Assembly (NCBI GenBank): GCA_036365515.1
Contig: CM070875.1
Location: 5,987,001-6,051,000, forward strand
Reading direction: 5' to 3'
Length of the DNA stretch: 64,000 nt
Origin: Torymus aiolomorphi
Taxonomy: Eukaryota > Arthropoda > Insecta > Hymenoptera > Torymidae
Under the pieces are notes generated by a model, which was given only the letters and a program-made list of their open reading frames with translations, did no database searches and was not told the DNA's origin. Within the stretch, counting starts at the first letter, position 1. Each line of letters opens with the position of its first letter. Positions 35,421 through 48,755 of this stretch are shown one piece after another. A program made the translations under genes and the position numbers.

Positions 35421-38400
35421 CTTCTCCCACCCCACTTCCAAGTTCCAACTATCATTATAAATAAGCACAAATAAATAAAATAAGAATATAGCGGATTTAT
35501 GTCACACAAGCTATAAAATAGTATACTATTTTCGTAAAATACTAATTCAACTCGTAATATCCTATTATACATTTAATCCAGAACCATTATTAATTAATTA
35601 CAAAAACAACAATAGCATTGTGTTTCATAATCCACCCATTATTCATCATCCTCAACATCAATTATTGTCAAAATATCGCAATAAATCTCTTCCCAAATCC
35701 CCCCTTATCGCTTCTTACAAAGACTCGCCCTATCTCCATATCTCACAAAACCCCAAAGATAACCCTCCAGCACCTTTTCTTCATTATCACCAGACCCACA
35801 TCTTATCCTCTCTCCACATGCGCACACACACATGTACTACCCCGAAAAGCTCGCGTGGCGCGCGCTTGGCCCCCCGAGGCGTTTCCTCCTATTTTCGAAC
35901 GCACGCAGGCGCGCGCGCGCTGCATTCTGCAACTAGAAATATCTCCGCGGGCGCCGCTCGGGCCGTTGCACTTGCGCGCGTGCCGACGATTTTCACGCGA
36001 CGAGAGGGCCGCTTTCGCACGCAGTCGTGCTTTAGGTATACGTGGTTTATGTAATAATGAATATGCGAAGTGTACAAGTATATTTTGTGGCGGGGGTTTG
36101 TTTAGTGAAAATTAGAGAAAAATTATTTTGTTTATTGTTGCAAGTTCTAAATTACTAATCTTATAGAAACTTTTTAGATTTTTTAAAGGAATTTTCACTA
36201 CGAACTGATGTTTTTTTCATTTGTCCCAGAATTACGACCAACGGTCGTAATTTTTCATTATAGTACAGTATCCACTTACCCGATTGATTATACCGGCGTA
36301 TCGAAGAACCGTTTTTTAATTACGCTTTTTGTACGCAAAACGTCGAGAGCGAGGTTAAGTGCCATTAAACTACCAGCTCTCGTCGATTTTTCGTGTACAC
36401 GCATATAACTGTTAATCCGCCGATGGATTTTCGGGAGATACCCGACACCGTTTATCACTTATTGCTCCCATTACTCGCTCTCCCATCTCACAAAACACCA
36501 TAAAAAAAAACTCAAAATTCGTAGGCATCTATACCCTCGGTACCCTCGAAAGTATGTTACCGGCGCGAGAAAGATTATTTTCGAATTAAGGCAGCCGCAC
36601 CTGCCCACATACACAGACACACTGGTAATTGGATCGCCGAGGTGAAAAGAATGTCTCGATTTATTAAATTAATTCGACGCTCGCTGGCAATCCGTTTATA
36701 ACGATCCCCGCGGCCGAAATCCGTTTAGCGCGTACTCGTAAAATCTCATTTATCGAAATGAATCCAAGGAAGGCGTCATCGTCGCTTATTGTCAATGGAA
36801 CGGGCACGCGCCCTCAATTTCCTATCACCGATGCAAATGAAAGGGCTCTTTCGATTTCGATTTCTTTACTCGATTTTGAGACCTAGTAGAGAACGCGCGT
36901 ATGGTTGTCGGGTAATTGGTTTTGACGTGTATAACATGCGGCTTTTCCAGAGGCATGAATCCTCCGGCTTTTTATGAAAGTCGTCGACGGTGCGGCTACC
37001 GGCGGTGTAAGAAATTTTATACACCATTTCGAAAGTATATAGCGCATACAGTAGGAGCGGATTTATATTGACACACAAAAAAAAATGAGCTCGCGCTGGT
37101 AATCTCCTCGGGTATTCGAAATCTAGTTTTTTACGACTCGACGGGTGAAATGTGAATGCCGCGAGTGATGGCAATAATGTCTTGTATAGTTTTTTTTATG
37201 GCTGTGAATATAAGAAAAAAAAAAACGTTTTCTAGAAATATTTTTATTACCGTCGGTATGAGAGATCACACACGCGTGACAAGAGCGGCGAGATCGTGGA
37301 CCACTTCTTTCCAAAATTATAAAAAAAAAAGAAAAAAACTACAACAACAAAAATGCCGGCATAACAAAGAACCCATCGTCTCTGCCACGAGATCCTCGAT
37401 CTTGTGCGCACGCGCGACCTTCCCCGCCGCACCAAGGAAAATTAATCAATTATTATTACATACTCCTCCTCCTCCTCCTCCTCCACCTCGCGCGTATTAT
37501 TTTTAGTATGCGTTCGCGCCATAAGAGTTAAATTCCCCAAGGCTCTCCTTCCTTCTGTTTTTTCACGTGCTTGGCTCTTCCCACGCTCTACACGCAGCGA
37601 CTCTCAATTGTTCTTCCGCGCACCTACGCTGCGCCTACCAAAAGGTCGTGCGCAATTTCGTATGAAAATTCGCTCGGTAAATCCTGTTAAATAATCGATT
37701 CCATCGCACGCGCAGTCGCTGTTATTATACGAGGAGAGAGAGAGAGAGAGGCACAGGCCTCCTACGGCGTTCTTTATCGTGCTGTAGAGGAGAGGAAAGG
37801 ATATGCGAATGTGGAACGATAAATATTGAATTTAATTGAGGCGATTCGTTGCAACCCCTTTTAGCGCGGAGTATTATAGGAGCATTTGTTTGCGAGAGTG
37901 AACGAGAGAGGTTCTATTTTCGGATGAGTTATCGCCGCTTGCCCTTCGCGGATTCTATATACGAAGAACGTGAGGTGTGTTTGATTAGTGATAATAAATC
38001 GATTGAGCCTTGAAGACGATATAAATTCTTAACAAAAAAAAAAATACAAACGAAAATATGTAAAAATAAGTGTACCACGAGACACACCGTCACAAAATTA
38101 TCTCCGCCGAATTTCTCAACCACGAGCGCTCATCAACACACAGGTCATAAATTTTTCGACTTCTCAGGAATGCTGTTAAATATTTATTTACAACCGAAGC
38201 GCCTACATAGTAGCGAGCGAACATTTCGCCAGCCGAGAGCCATCATAGCATTGTCGCGAAAACATGCGCGATAGGACGTGTCTATATCTCTCACGGCGCC
38301 TTATCTTCCCCCGCGCAGCTGATAACACAGCAACACACAACGCCTGGCGCGCAGTAAGCAGCGATTTTCGCGATCTCGTGCCGAAAAATCTCTCTCCGAT

Positions 38401-38760
38401 ATGGATCTTATTATATACACTATATATACATATATACGTGCCGGCAATATGCAAACAATCGACCGCGGAATTTTCTCTCGCCACCTTCCGTTATCGATCG
38501 AACCCACACCGAACAAAAGCTTTATAATATTAATTTCGCAATATGCGTTCACGTTCGCGGCGCAGAATTACGCGCTTGTACTTTGACCGCTATCACGCTT
38601 ATCTTATCCATACAATTATATATTTATACGTGTGATACGGCAGCGTGTATGTGTATTATACCTTTATGGCACCCTCTATATATACGCGCGCAAATAATTG
38701 CAGGTATTTGCTTAATTCGATAACGGCTGCCAGCCGGAGCCGATGAACGCGTAAACCTTA

Positions 38761-38783
38761 TGTATATATATATATATATATAT
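38761..38783. repeat. (TA)n microsatellite
   Basis: A TA dinucleotide run in the gene B intron, with no visible role. Confidence 0.8.
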
Positions 38784-40112
38784 GTAGATACAGTGTATCG
38801 ACGTGTAGGTGAACGGGGGGCCGGCTTTGGTAAAAGCGGAACAAGGTCGTGACCCGGCGCGTGTCCCTTTTTCTCTCGCTTAGGTACAGACGCGAGTGCA
38901 TTAGATATCGGCCGCGCTCGAACAAATTCTTTCGGAGAAGGTGTGTTATGTATATAGGTATAGGCAGGCAATTGGTGCGGAGTGAGTTGTCGGGGAAATG
39001 GATTAATTAAAGAATGGGCGTGATGATTTATTGGGATTGGAAAATTGGAGAACACGCGGTGACGATGTTATTTGCCGCGAGAGAGCATAAATTTTGGAAA
39101 GCGAAATTATTACGTTCGATAGATATATATACTAAGCAATCCGTTATTTTCAAGATTATTCAGTATACATACGTAAGAAGCTACGTTAATGGGTTCATTA
39201 GTTTTTTCCGGTACGAAGAATTTCCACTACTTATTAACTACTAATATTCGGGAAAAAAAAGGAAACCCAAAAAAATCACATTTATATATGTACAATTTCA
39301 CATAATAAATCTTCTAAATTACATTCCACTTACTTTCAATTAATTTCTTGTTAAAATTCTTTTCCAAAAGCTATTCGACTTTTTGAAAAAATATATTCCA
39401 ACCAGGAAATACGCGCATTGATCGATGCGAAAGAAACTCATCTTACATTATTTATTCCCCGTCGGTCTCATATACTAATACACACACGAATCGCGTTCAT
39501 TCGAATAAAAAAGAAAAAACTCCACGCGCCGACAAACGCTCTTACGCGCTAATTTATTAAGAATACCGCAGACGTGCACCCGTCGTTTTAATTGATTTCC
39601 ATTGCCGGGACAATTGAAAAATTATTGTTCATGCGTGAGGGAAGGATGAAAAGAAAGGACGCGCAGCGCCGCCCCGGTATAACCGCGCGGAGGCGATTAA
39701 TCACGCGTCGAAAAGAGTCGAAAGAGCGCGTATATATATACACGCGCACCCATGCGAGATTAATCCGCGCCCTCGTGGAGAGCAAACATAGACCCGGCGT
39801 TAAGTATTAATTAAGTTAACGTTAAAGTTCATAACGTTCAATGCCGTCTCGAGTATACGTATATATGAGGCCTTGCGCGAACGCGGGTGTATATAAACCT
39901 GCAGTGTATTATAATGCACACTCGCTCGCTCGCCACACGTGTACGCGCGCAGTACATTCGTATGGTATATATACAGCTTCGCCGGTAATTGGATTGCGGC
40001 ATTGCGGGTCACGTGTATGTATGCAGTGTATGTATCGCGCGACTGCATTGATTGCGCGGGTATATACTTGCAGGCGGCACACCTTGCGATATCGCTTTGA
40101 GGTAGACGTGTT

Positions 40113-40126
40113 GGGGGGGGGGGGGG
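40113..40126. repeat. Poly-G run
   Basis: An uninterrupted G14 tract in the gene B intron. It is a possible sequencing length error and a quadruplex-prone site. Confidence 0.85.
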
Positions 40127-41030
40127 CACTTTTTTTTAATGAGCGTGGGGTGCAAGGAGTCCGGGAAATAATTCGCTTGAAAGTTTTAAAACAAAATTAT
40201 CGCGAAGGAGCGTTTTTTTTTTTTTTTTGTTATATCGCAGCAGCAGGAAAATTTGCCGTAAAAACGCGCTGTGACTAAAACAATACACACGCGCGGGGAG
40301 AACTGTTATCGGCGTACGTGGCTGATAAGATATTTGTTTCGAGCATTATGTTGTTTAATTATAATTATACGGTTACACGGCCCCGTCGAGCAGTGTACAA
40401 GCGTGGAATTGTAAAAGTTTGTTATTGAATATGAGCGTGTGTTTACAAAACAAGACGCAACCGCGACTTTATTAAATTAGCGCACAGTAGTTATAGTATA
40501 TATACTGTTAAAAGCCAGAAGCAACGTACGCTTCTCAAATAGCATTCTATAACATCGTCGTACATCCCACACTTTTTTCTCCAATTCGACAAAAGATCGA
40601 AAAACTATGTCCCGTGGTATTATTCCACGACCACGCGAAAAAGAAGGAAACCCGTAGCCAGCATATGTCTGAAAGTTGCCGCAACTACAGCGAGACAGGC
40701 AGCTAGCAGGCGCGCGAATATGCGTAGGTATTATTTAAAATAGGAAAGCGGATCGCCTTGGCTCTCGGACTATATACAGCCTCGCGCGCTCGGTTTCCAT
40801 TATATACATATACACACGCGTTCAACGCGATCTCGCAGCTCGATGTACAATCGATAAGCCGACGCTTCGCGAACATACAACGACATTGTCCGAGAGCCGC
40901 TACAATACGTGTATCTGTGTATCCGAAATAGCGAGAGCCCTCCGCGTCAGGTATATATAATAGGTGCTCCAATTTTTGTCGCAGGCGTGCACGGCGAACA
41001 ATGAGTCACGATCAGTACATGTTATACGTA

Positions 41031-41368
41031 CACGGAGAGAAAAATTTCAGTAAAAATTACAAAAAGTTCCGCAATTTTTACTGAACTTTTCGGTACTGTG
41101 GTAACAGACTGCCAAACTGAGCGGATTTACTTGACTTTCTATACTTTTTATAGAATTTTCAGTAAAAATTACCGAACTGTTCAGTAAATTTTAAGAGAAT
41201 TCTCTTAAAAGTTACTGAACAGTTCGGTAATTTTTACTGAAAATTCTATAAAAAGTATAGAAAGTCAAGTAAATCCGCTCAGTTTGGCAGTCTGTTACCA
41301 CAGTACCGAAAAGTTCAGTAAAAATTGCGGAACTTTTTGTAATTTTTACTGAAATTTTTCTCTCCGTG
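41031..41368. mobile_element. 338-bp near-perfect palindrome (foldback MITE)
   Basis: Two arms of 169 bp meet at 41199/41200 (GAGAATTCTC) with essentially no spacer. I saw one mismatch near the centre; the remaining segments I compared are exact reverse complements. The termini read CACGGAGAGAAAAATTTCAG. The flanks are TACGTA on the left and TATGTA on the right, so a short TA-containing target duplication is possible. CAGTAAAAATT recurs several times inside each arm. It has no open frame and would rely on another element's transposase. Near-identity of the arms implies recent insertion or gene conversion. It lies in the gene B intron. Confidence 0.85.
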
Positions 41369-41928
41369 TATGTATAATAACGTGCGTGGGAGACAGGGCA
41401 TCGATTTATCAAAATTTTATCGCCACGGATAATCTCTCTCGCTGCGTCACGTGTCGATCGCTACTTTTCCCCCTCCCTCTATTATACGAGGGCGAAACGA
41501 GTGCAGGCAGACTCGACGAAAGGTGTGTATACAACGATATTGTTTACGTTTGATTAAACGGCGAGCGGAAAAAAAAAATTGAACGCGCTGACGTCGCGCA
41601 CGCGCGCACGGAAGAGCCGTCGCTGCACGACACCGCGGCGTCGATTAAATATTTGCGCGCTCGAGAATTCCTTTAAAACTTGTCACAATTATAACGTCGC
41701 GGTCACGCGGCTCGATCACGTGTGCGAGCTCTACACACCACGTATGTTATGTATCTATGTGTTGCGAAATTCCTATACGCCGTCAATAACTCACCCTGCC
41801 CCACTCATTAATAACAACAATGATAATAATAATAAGCGAGAGGGAATGCAGACCCATTAAGAGTTCGATATATAAATATATACGAAAGAAAAAGAAAAAA
41901 AAATCTGAGCAGTGTGTCTGATTCGTAC

Positions 41929-42067
41929 CTTAATGTCGAGGTGGGCGACGTTGAGGGAGTGGAGGAAGGCCACGCCGTCGAGGATCTGCCTGAGGAGCTT
42001 AGCCACCTCGCGCTCCTCCGGTATCTCGTCCCGATCCAGCACCATCTGCAGCTCGCCGCCTGGCGCC
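41929..42067 (-). CDS. Drak: Gene B coding exon: catalytic loop
   Basis: A 139-nt exon (1+46 codons). The acceptor is TTGTTCGCAG|GGCGCC and the donor ATTAAG|GTACGA. It encodes APGGELQMVLDRDEIPEE, then EVAKLLRQILDGVAFLHSL, then NVAHLDIK with catalytic Asp115 and Lys117 (fragment numbering). The first base completes a Leu codon with the previous exon, giving LELAPGG, where gene A has MEYAPGG. Same length and phase as gene A exon 3. Confidence 0.95.
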
Positions 42068-43851
42068 CTGCGAACAAAATCACACGTTTATATTCATACG
42101 ATACCACATATAATGAAGGCATTATTGGTATTGTTTGCATTATACGCGCTTTGAAATGAATTTTCGCGAGAGACAGATAGCTTCCGTAAGCGAAGAAGAA
42201 GAAGAAGAAGCGATGGATTAGATAACGCGTGTGAATGCGCGCCGTGTGTCTATGGGACCATTCGTTCCCTTGGCGTTTCACTCGGCCGCCGCCGCTCGAT
42301 CTCGCGATTTCTAAAACCGACGGGTTTCCAACTGTTATGACACACACAGACGCCGGAGCATTGCGCTCTGTGCATATATATATGCATCGTGCGCAACGGA
42401 ACTCGGTGCTTCGGGGGCCTTTTGTACAGCGGCTGCAGACTATAGCGGCCCCCATTAATTTTAACGGGAAGAGGAGGCGATTGTATCGATTCGTCAAAAT
42501 TATGCGCGCGCTATTTGTATTCTCTATAATTGAAAATTAGCCCCGGGCGCGCGTAACCGTTAATGAAGGAGCGTATGTGTGTGCGCGCGCAGCCGCTCGT
42601 TAGTTCGACCGTATATACGGGAGATGTTAATATATCGGTGCGATTGCAAGGTGGAGCGTATATAGTCATATCGGAGATTTTTGTTTAATGAAATTTTTTT
42701 TTTCAGGTTGAGGGTCATAAACGCGGGAGATTAATATATATACGCGCTGCAATTCCCGTTGAAAGAATGATGAGCAGCCGGAAAATGCGACGCACCGAAT
42801 ACATACGTCGGATTAATTCGACACCGTCGCGCGCGACGTGTATAATAATAATAATAAGAAGAAGAAGGCGAGGTGATGAATTTCGAGGAACTCCACGTAC
42901 ACACGCGAGTTAATTGCGATAAATCATCATCGCCGCTGGCCGAAACCAGCGCGCGGCCAATCGTACCAACGAAATCTCTGTTAACGGTAAAAAGGTTCTA
43001 CAGCACCGAACTGCGTAAGCGCGGCGAAAACACAAAAGGAAGAGAGAGAGAGAACGGAGCACTTCCTCGTGTTCGAGTTTCTCTATTGGCGGTGTTGCGT
43101 ATAATAATGAGCCGGTGTGTATATAGTGTCGCGAGCGTATAAGGTTAAGACGGTACGAGTCCTTGCGCGATATGGGCAATTAAGTAATAAAAGTGCGCGT
43201 ATGTGGATGATTATTCATGCGGATTATTATAAATGGCGTGTGGAGTCGGTGGAGCATAAAGCGAGCGATTTTAGGCGCGAACGAGCTAGGGGGATATGAA
43301 TATTGAAAAGGCGCGGGTTTGAGGCGTAATCGGGAATGCATAGGCTTGTATGGGTAAAGTTGTGCTTCCTGGTGAGGCTAATTAGATTGCTTTCTTAGCA
43401 CTAGATAAGGACGTTTACGAGCGGGGAAATGGTTTACAAAACACGTTTTCTTCCTCAAAACACAACAATACAAGAGTAGAAAGAAGTCGATTACATAACA
43501 ACTATCTTGAAAACTTGAATCTTTTTTCCTTTTACTGTTCAACATGCGCCATTTTCATTCTACCCTTATGATTTCTTGTACTTATTTGATCAAATGGTTC
43601 AATTTTATAATACAAATAGATTAACAATACTTTAATCGTTCAACAATACTGTAACAATATTACAGTAACATTGTTTCCATATCGCATCAATACTACTCTA
43701 ATCACCTTGAACTGCATTAACCTCGAATATCATTCGCAACGTTTCGCTTCACTTCTAAATCGAAGCAAACCAAGTATTTTCAAATTTATTCACAATATTT
43801 TTCAACACACGCCTTCCCATCCGCTCCATAAAATCAAAACTTTACACTTAC
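42068..43851 (-). other. Gene B intron after N-lobe exon (1.8 kb)
   Basis: A phase-2 intron at the same place as gene A intron 2 and of similar size (1.8 versus 1.6 kb). It is CpG-rich with short GAA repeats (near 42193-42211 and 42853-42870). No coding exon or structured element was seen. Confidence 0.7.
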
Positions 43852-44064
43852 AGCTCGAGGACGAGTACCATCTCGGTGCTGGTCTCGAAGACCTGATGAA
43901 GCGACACCAGATGCGGACAGTGTGCCGCTGCATCCAGCACCGCGACCTCGTGGAGCGCTTCGGCGCGCAACTCCTGGGCGCGCCTGCGCTTCCTCAGGAA
44001 CTTGGCGGCCCATTGTCGGCCGGACGAACGCTCGCGGCAGCGTCGTACCGTAGCGTATTTACCT
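43852..44064 (-). CDS. Drak: Gene B coding exon: kinase N-lobe
   Basis: A 213-nt exon (1+70 codons+2). The acceptor is TTTTTTGTTTACAG|AGGTAA and the donor GAGCT|GTAAGT. It encodes GKYATVRRCRERSSGRQW, AAKFLRKRRR with beta-3 Lys21, LHEVAVL with Glu39, and the hinge TEMVLVLEL. The RRCRE..G..AAKFLRKRRR signature is strongly DRAK/STK17-like. The first base completes an Arg or Ser codon with an upstream exon that I cannot see in the window. Confidence 0.95.
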
Positions 44065-46171
44065 CTGTAAACAAAAAATTGAAAAAAAAAAATAAGTTAT
44101 AGTTGAAGAAATAAAAAATTTATATAGTTAAATAAATTAAAAAGAAAAACAAAGTATAAAATAATGTTCATTTATATACATGTGACTGTGGATATGTGAG
44201 AGGAAATATAATAGGGGTAAGGGGTAAAGTCTATAACAAATTAAACTTTGTTTACGGAATTAAAGTATCTCATACGAGAAGATAAATTAATTACCGAGGA
44301 AAAAGTAAATTTTAATGCGTACAAGAAAACGAATTCCTCGGAGAAAACGTTTTTCGCCATCATACACTTCCTATTACTCAACCGACCATCAATGTTATTT
44401 AACCGAGCGCAAAACTATTATATGCCCGTTGTTTATTGTACCACTGCCAAATAACCGCGCTACTACAAAAGAAACTGCGCTGGCAAGTTTGTCAGCACTC
44501 TGCCTTAACGACTTGGCGCCGCCGCCGTCGGAGAGTTACTCATCCTTATGTCAATCCCATCACTGCCGCGCGCCGCTATAATAGCGCGTTACGGCAAATC
44601 GCGCGCTTTGTATTTAATTCATTGCAAACACAAGGCCTCCCCCGTTTCGCAAATAGCAGCGCCGCATGCCAACTTCAATAAAATCAAATTGATTAAGGTC
44701 ACCTGCGATAAACCTCGTAATTATATATTTCTTAATTTAACACGCATCGCGCGCGCGGAGCTAACTCATGAACCTTCATCCGTCTCTCTAATGCGTACAC
44801 CTATACAGACCCCGCGGATACCTATACGCTATATATTCTTCCTCGCGATAGGCATCGGCTGCAATTTGTACGGCAATATAAGAGTTCAAATAATGGTAAT
44901 TAAGCCACGAGCTGCAGCTCCTCCGTCGTATATATAACATATAGTCCGGTCGCCGCCATTAGCAAATAAAATATTTAGCCGCGCGTGTATAATTACACCT
45001 CCTCGATCATTTTTCCCGCGGTCGAATATATTCGCATTCTATATTATACATACACACACAGATGCGCAGTGTAGCGCCACCACCGTCGCTCGATTATCAT
45101 CGTCGAATGCACATATAATACCCGCGCTCGCGTATATTAATGACTCTGACAAATTAATATTCGATTCTTTCCTAGCAGAGGCCGCTAAACGCCCCGCTAT
45201 TACCTCTCTGCGTGTCTCTCTCTTTTTCCTCTCTCCCTCTTTCTCCCAGAGCTAGCTCGCGAGCTCGCACGCGCGATCGAAATCTTAATAATATAGCGCC
45301 TGTGGCTCTCGTTTTATTGCGCGCGCACGAGAGAGCGCCGCGCCTGTCGGTTAATGGACGAGTTGTGCAAGCTATTTTTTGCAAAAAAAAAAAAAAAGAG
45401 TAATCGAGTGTCTACGTGGTTTGTTGACTCGCCCGTCTAGGTATGTGTGTGTATGTGTACGTGAGTATATGTAAACAGACTCTATACACGCGCGTCGTGA
45501 TTTTTATCCACTTTCGGATATTGAAATAGATAGGACTACGCGATATATATATGCGCGCGCGCGCGTCGCTTATTAATCACGGGATTAATATTCGCGTGCG
45601 TCATGCTCTTTTTTCTCTTTTTATTTTCCTCGCCCGCGAGTAAGTATATGCGTCGTAAATTTCGCGCGATTGTCGATATAGGTTTTTGCGAGAAGAGCAG
45701 CGGCTTAACGGGTGTCAAGTGCGCGCGCGCGCGCTTTTATTGCGACTAAAGTGCGCTCTGGCTGGCGGGCAATTGCCATTTTCGAATTGGCTACATTCTA
45801 ATTAGTCGCAATTTGAAAATGGAATAGCTTTTTTTTGTAATGGCGCGACGCATGGACGCACACGCAGAAACGGAGGCTATTACGAGGCTACGCGTGCGGC
45901 TAATGGCGAGAATCACTTAACGCGCTCGTTTGAGAGTAGGCTCGTATCGCGTCTTAATTAACCATCGCGCTAAACTTAATAATTCAATTCGAGAGACCCC
46001 GACTGGTTATGACGTTTCTATTCCCGCGACATTTGCAAACACACGCGCGTGTATAAAGGTGCTGAGTTGGTTCATTTGAATGCTCGCGCGAACGCCTCGT
46101 AAAAACGACAACTCGGTCTCTTAAAAGCACGGTGTATTAATCATCATTACCACATTTTCCCTTTTATATAC

Positions 46172-46752
46172 CCTGGTAGACATTCATCTATATGAAATGG
46201 CCAAGAAGTTAGAAAATAGCTAGAAAAATTGGCTAATTAATCGCTATAATGAAACGATCTTTCGACCATTATTTACCTATTTCTTATAGATTGACGTAAC
46301 AACAAAATATTCGAATTTGATTTACCTACTAATTTTATTTTTGATGAAAGAGCATTAAAGTGCACTGGATGGCTTACCAAAATATAAATAAGTAACATTA
46401 ACTAATAAATCATTTGTTGTACTTATTCTATGAATAATTCATCAAAACTTTTATTTCTCCGTCTGATTCTGTCTCTCTCACTCCTCGTCATAACAGTAAG
46501 CCTTCTATACTATAGCCATTTGCAGACTAAAGAAACTGATCAGCTTTAATACCTTTAAAATACTCAAGAACAAGCTTGTGCTTGTTTTCGATAAACTAAT
46601 TCTATTTTTCAATCTATTGAATGGACAAATAATAGGAGAAAAAGCGTTTCATCGGGAGCTAGAACTCGGATAAGAGAAATTCCCATTTTATAGAAAGTTT
46701 CTAATATAAATGGTCAGTTATTAATTATAAAATGCTTTGGATTTCCACCAGG
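46172..46752 (+). mobile_element. Non-autonomous DNA element, copy 2, with TSD
   Basis: A 581-bp element bounded by the inverted termini CCTGGTAGACATT and (reverse complement of the right end) CCTGGTGGAAATC. It is flanked by a perfect 6-bp direct repeat, ATATAC, at 46166-46171 and 46753-46758. The interior matches copy 1 (17345-17896) in opposite orientation along nearly its full length. Two internal motifs, AAGAACAAGCTTGTGCTTGT and the AACTGATCAG block, are palindromic. There is no transposase frame. Direct observation: two copies, terminal similarity and flanking repeat; the superfamily is not assigned. Confidence 0.75.
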
Positions 46753-48709
46753 ATATACACATACAGGTACGGTCATTTATCTTATTCCGAAACGAAAATC
46801 TTAGCGAGAAACGAACGGTCACAGATATCCAAATATCTTTTATCCCTTACCGTGCGACTCCCACACACTGAAATTAGATATTTTCCGCGCGCAAGAAGTA
46901 TAATACGTACCGACCATTAGTATATATAGCGAGATAATCATCAGCACCCGTGGCATAATCATCGGTCTATCGCCGCCGCTCCACGCTAAACAGACCGTTA
47001 AAACAGTCAAACGAATATCTACGCGACTGTCTAATAAGCCCGGGTGTTCTATTTCCTCTCTCGCTACGCGATAACCGATCTAATGCCTATTTCATAGAAA
47101 CGTATAACGTTATGTACCCATAGATATAGGAATATGCCCCGCGGAACACGCCGTGTACGTTCACCCCGGTGTATGTATCTAGGCTCGCCCGCGGAATAAC
47201 AATTCGCATCGATAATAATTCCGGATTATTGCCGCATGTGGTATTACACACACATCTACCATCTACCGCGGGAAAATATATATAAAGGCTAGGGCCGAAG
47301 GTTGCCGCATTATTATCCACATATATTCTAAAGAGGCGAGGCTATATATGTGTGTGTGGTGCAGCTAGATCACACTTTGAAATACCAAAGTCGGCAGATC
47401 GTATCAAAGGATTCGCGACGCCTTCTCGCCGCGCGCGTTCCGGTTTACACGGCGCGCCGCGCTTTACGAGCCGAGAGCGCGCGCGTTTGCGGTACATACT
47501 ACTACTACCAACCTCGCATCGCGTAAATATGCATGCGCGCAGCAGCAACAACGGCTTTTATTTTCTCGCGGTCCCGATTTCGTAGCCCGTGTAAAAAAAA
47601 TGATTCCGTTGTTTCGGAGTATAGCAGCAGCAGCAGCTAGCTGTATACATTTGTGCTGAAGAGAGAGAGGACGAAGGGGGATATAATTAAAGGCAAGAGC
47701 GGGCGAGTGAGTCAGGGTGTTGAAATTCGCGGTACGGTGACGTCGCCGTGCAGTGTTTTATTTTAATAACATTAAGGAGGAATTGTAAGGATATGGCTCT
47801 CTATATAATCTCACAGCCGCGCAGGCGGTAGTTCAGAGTATATAATACGAAGTCTGATTAAAATATTTGCATTCTTCGGTATAAGCGAGTAATAACGACG
47901 ATGACTGTGTGTATAATATCACCGCGTTTAACTAACCGTTTAATCGAATTCAACGAGAGGCGGGTCCCATTACGCGCGATGAAAATTTAAATTTCGCGCA
48001 ATGCCGTAATACACACGCAGATACGCGCGGGCATTACGCGAAACGCTTTTGGCTCGCTCTCTGAACAATGTATTATGTAAAACCACACCGCTAGTGTATA
48101 TATGTGTGCACAGCGATTAAGATCGAGTGAACCTATTTCGACTAATAAGCACACACACACACACACACACCTCGTAATCTCCGCCCACGCACGGAGGGGG
48201 CGAGAGCTATAGCAGCACCATCAATTCGCCACCTAACCTCTGAATAATATCTCGGACTGCAGAAAAGTGCAGCGCGTTCTTCGAAAAGGAAGAAAAAAAG
48301 AATTTCACCTCTCTTACAAACCTACACAGGCAGACAGTCTAGATTGTACCTAACGGCCGGGCCGCGTCGGCGCGGGTGAAAGCAGCAGCAGCAGCGGCAC
48401 CCCGCGCGCGTTACGTAAATTTCGCGCGGGCACGAAGAAACGAGAGAAACGGGGCCCGGGGAATATGCACGAACAACGACTGGAATTCATTCGAGAGAGT
48501 GTATATATATATGTGTGTATAAAAGTCAGTCGGTGTGCAGCAGCAGCAGCAGCGAGCTTCCTCCTCCTCCACAGCTCGGCGAATCCTTTATGGGGTTTTG
48601 CGCGCGAGCTAGCTGGCGTTGTGTATATTCAATCTCGATCACGATCGAATATCTAACGACGCGAACAAGTTCATGATTTTCCCACGAAAAGAGCCAGCCA
48701 GCCTGCCCC

Positions 48710-48710
<1 letters not shown>

Positions 48711-48751
<41 letters not shown>
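48711..48751. repeat. (TC)n microsatellite
   Basis: About 20 uninterrupted TC units in the putative gene B intron. Confidence 0.95.

Positions 48752-48755
<4 letters not shown>

Larger units (their letters stand above)
34005..41928 (-). other. Gene B intron between catalytic loop and DFG exons (7.9 kb)
   Basis: A phase-0 intron matching gene A intron 3. It contains a cluster of palindromes (34666-34940), a G/C hairpin-prone tract (35375-35420), a G14 run (40113-40126), (TA)n near 38761-38783 and the 338-bp palindrome at 41031-41368. No coding exon was recognised. Confidence 0.7.
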
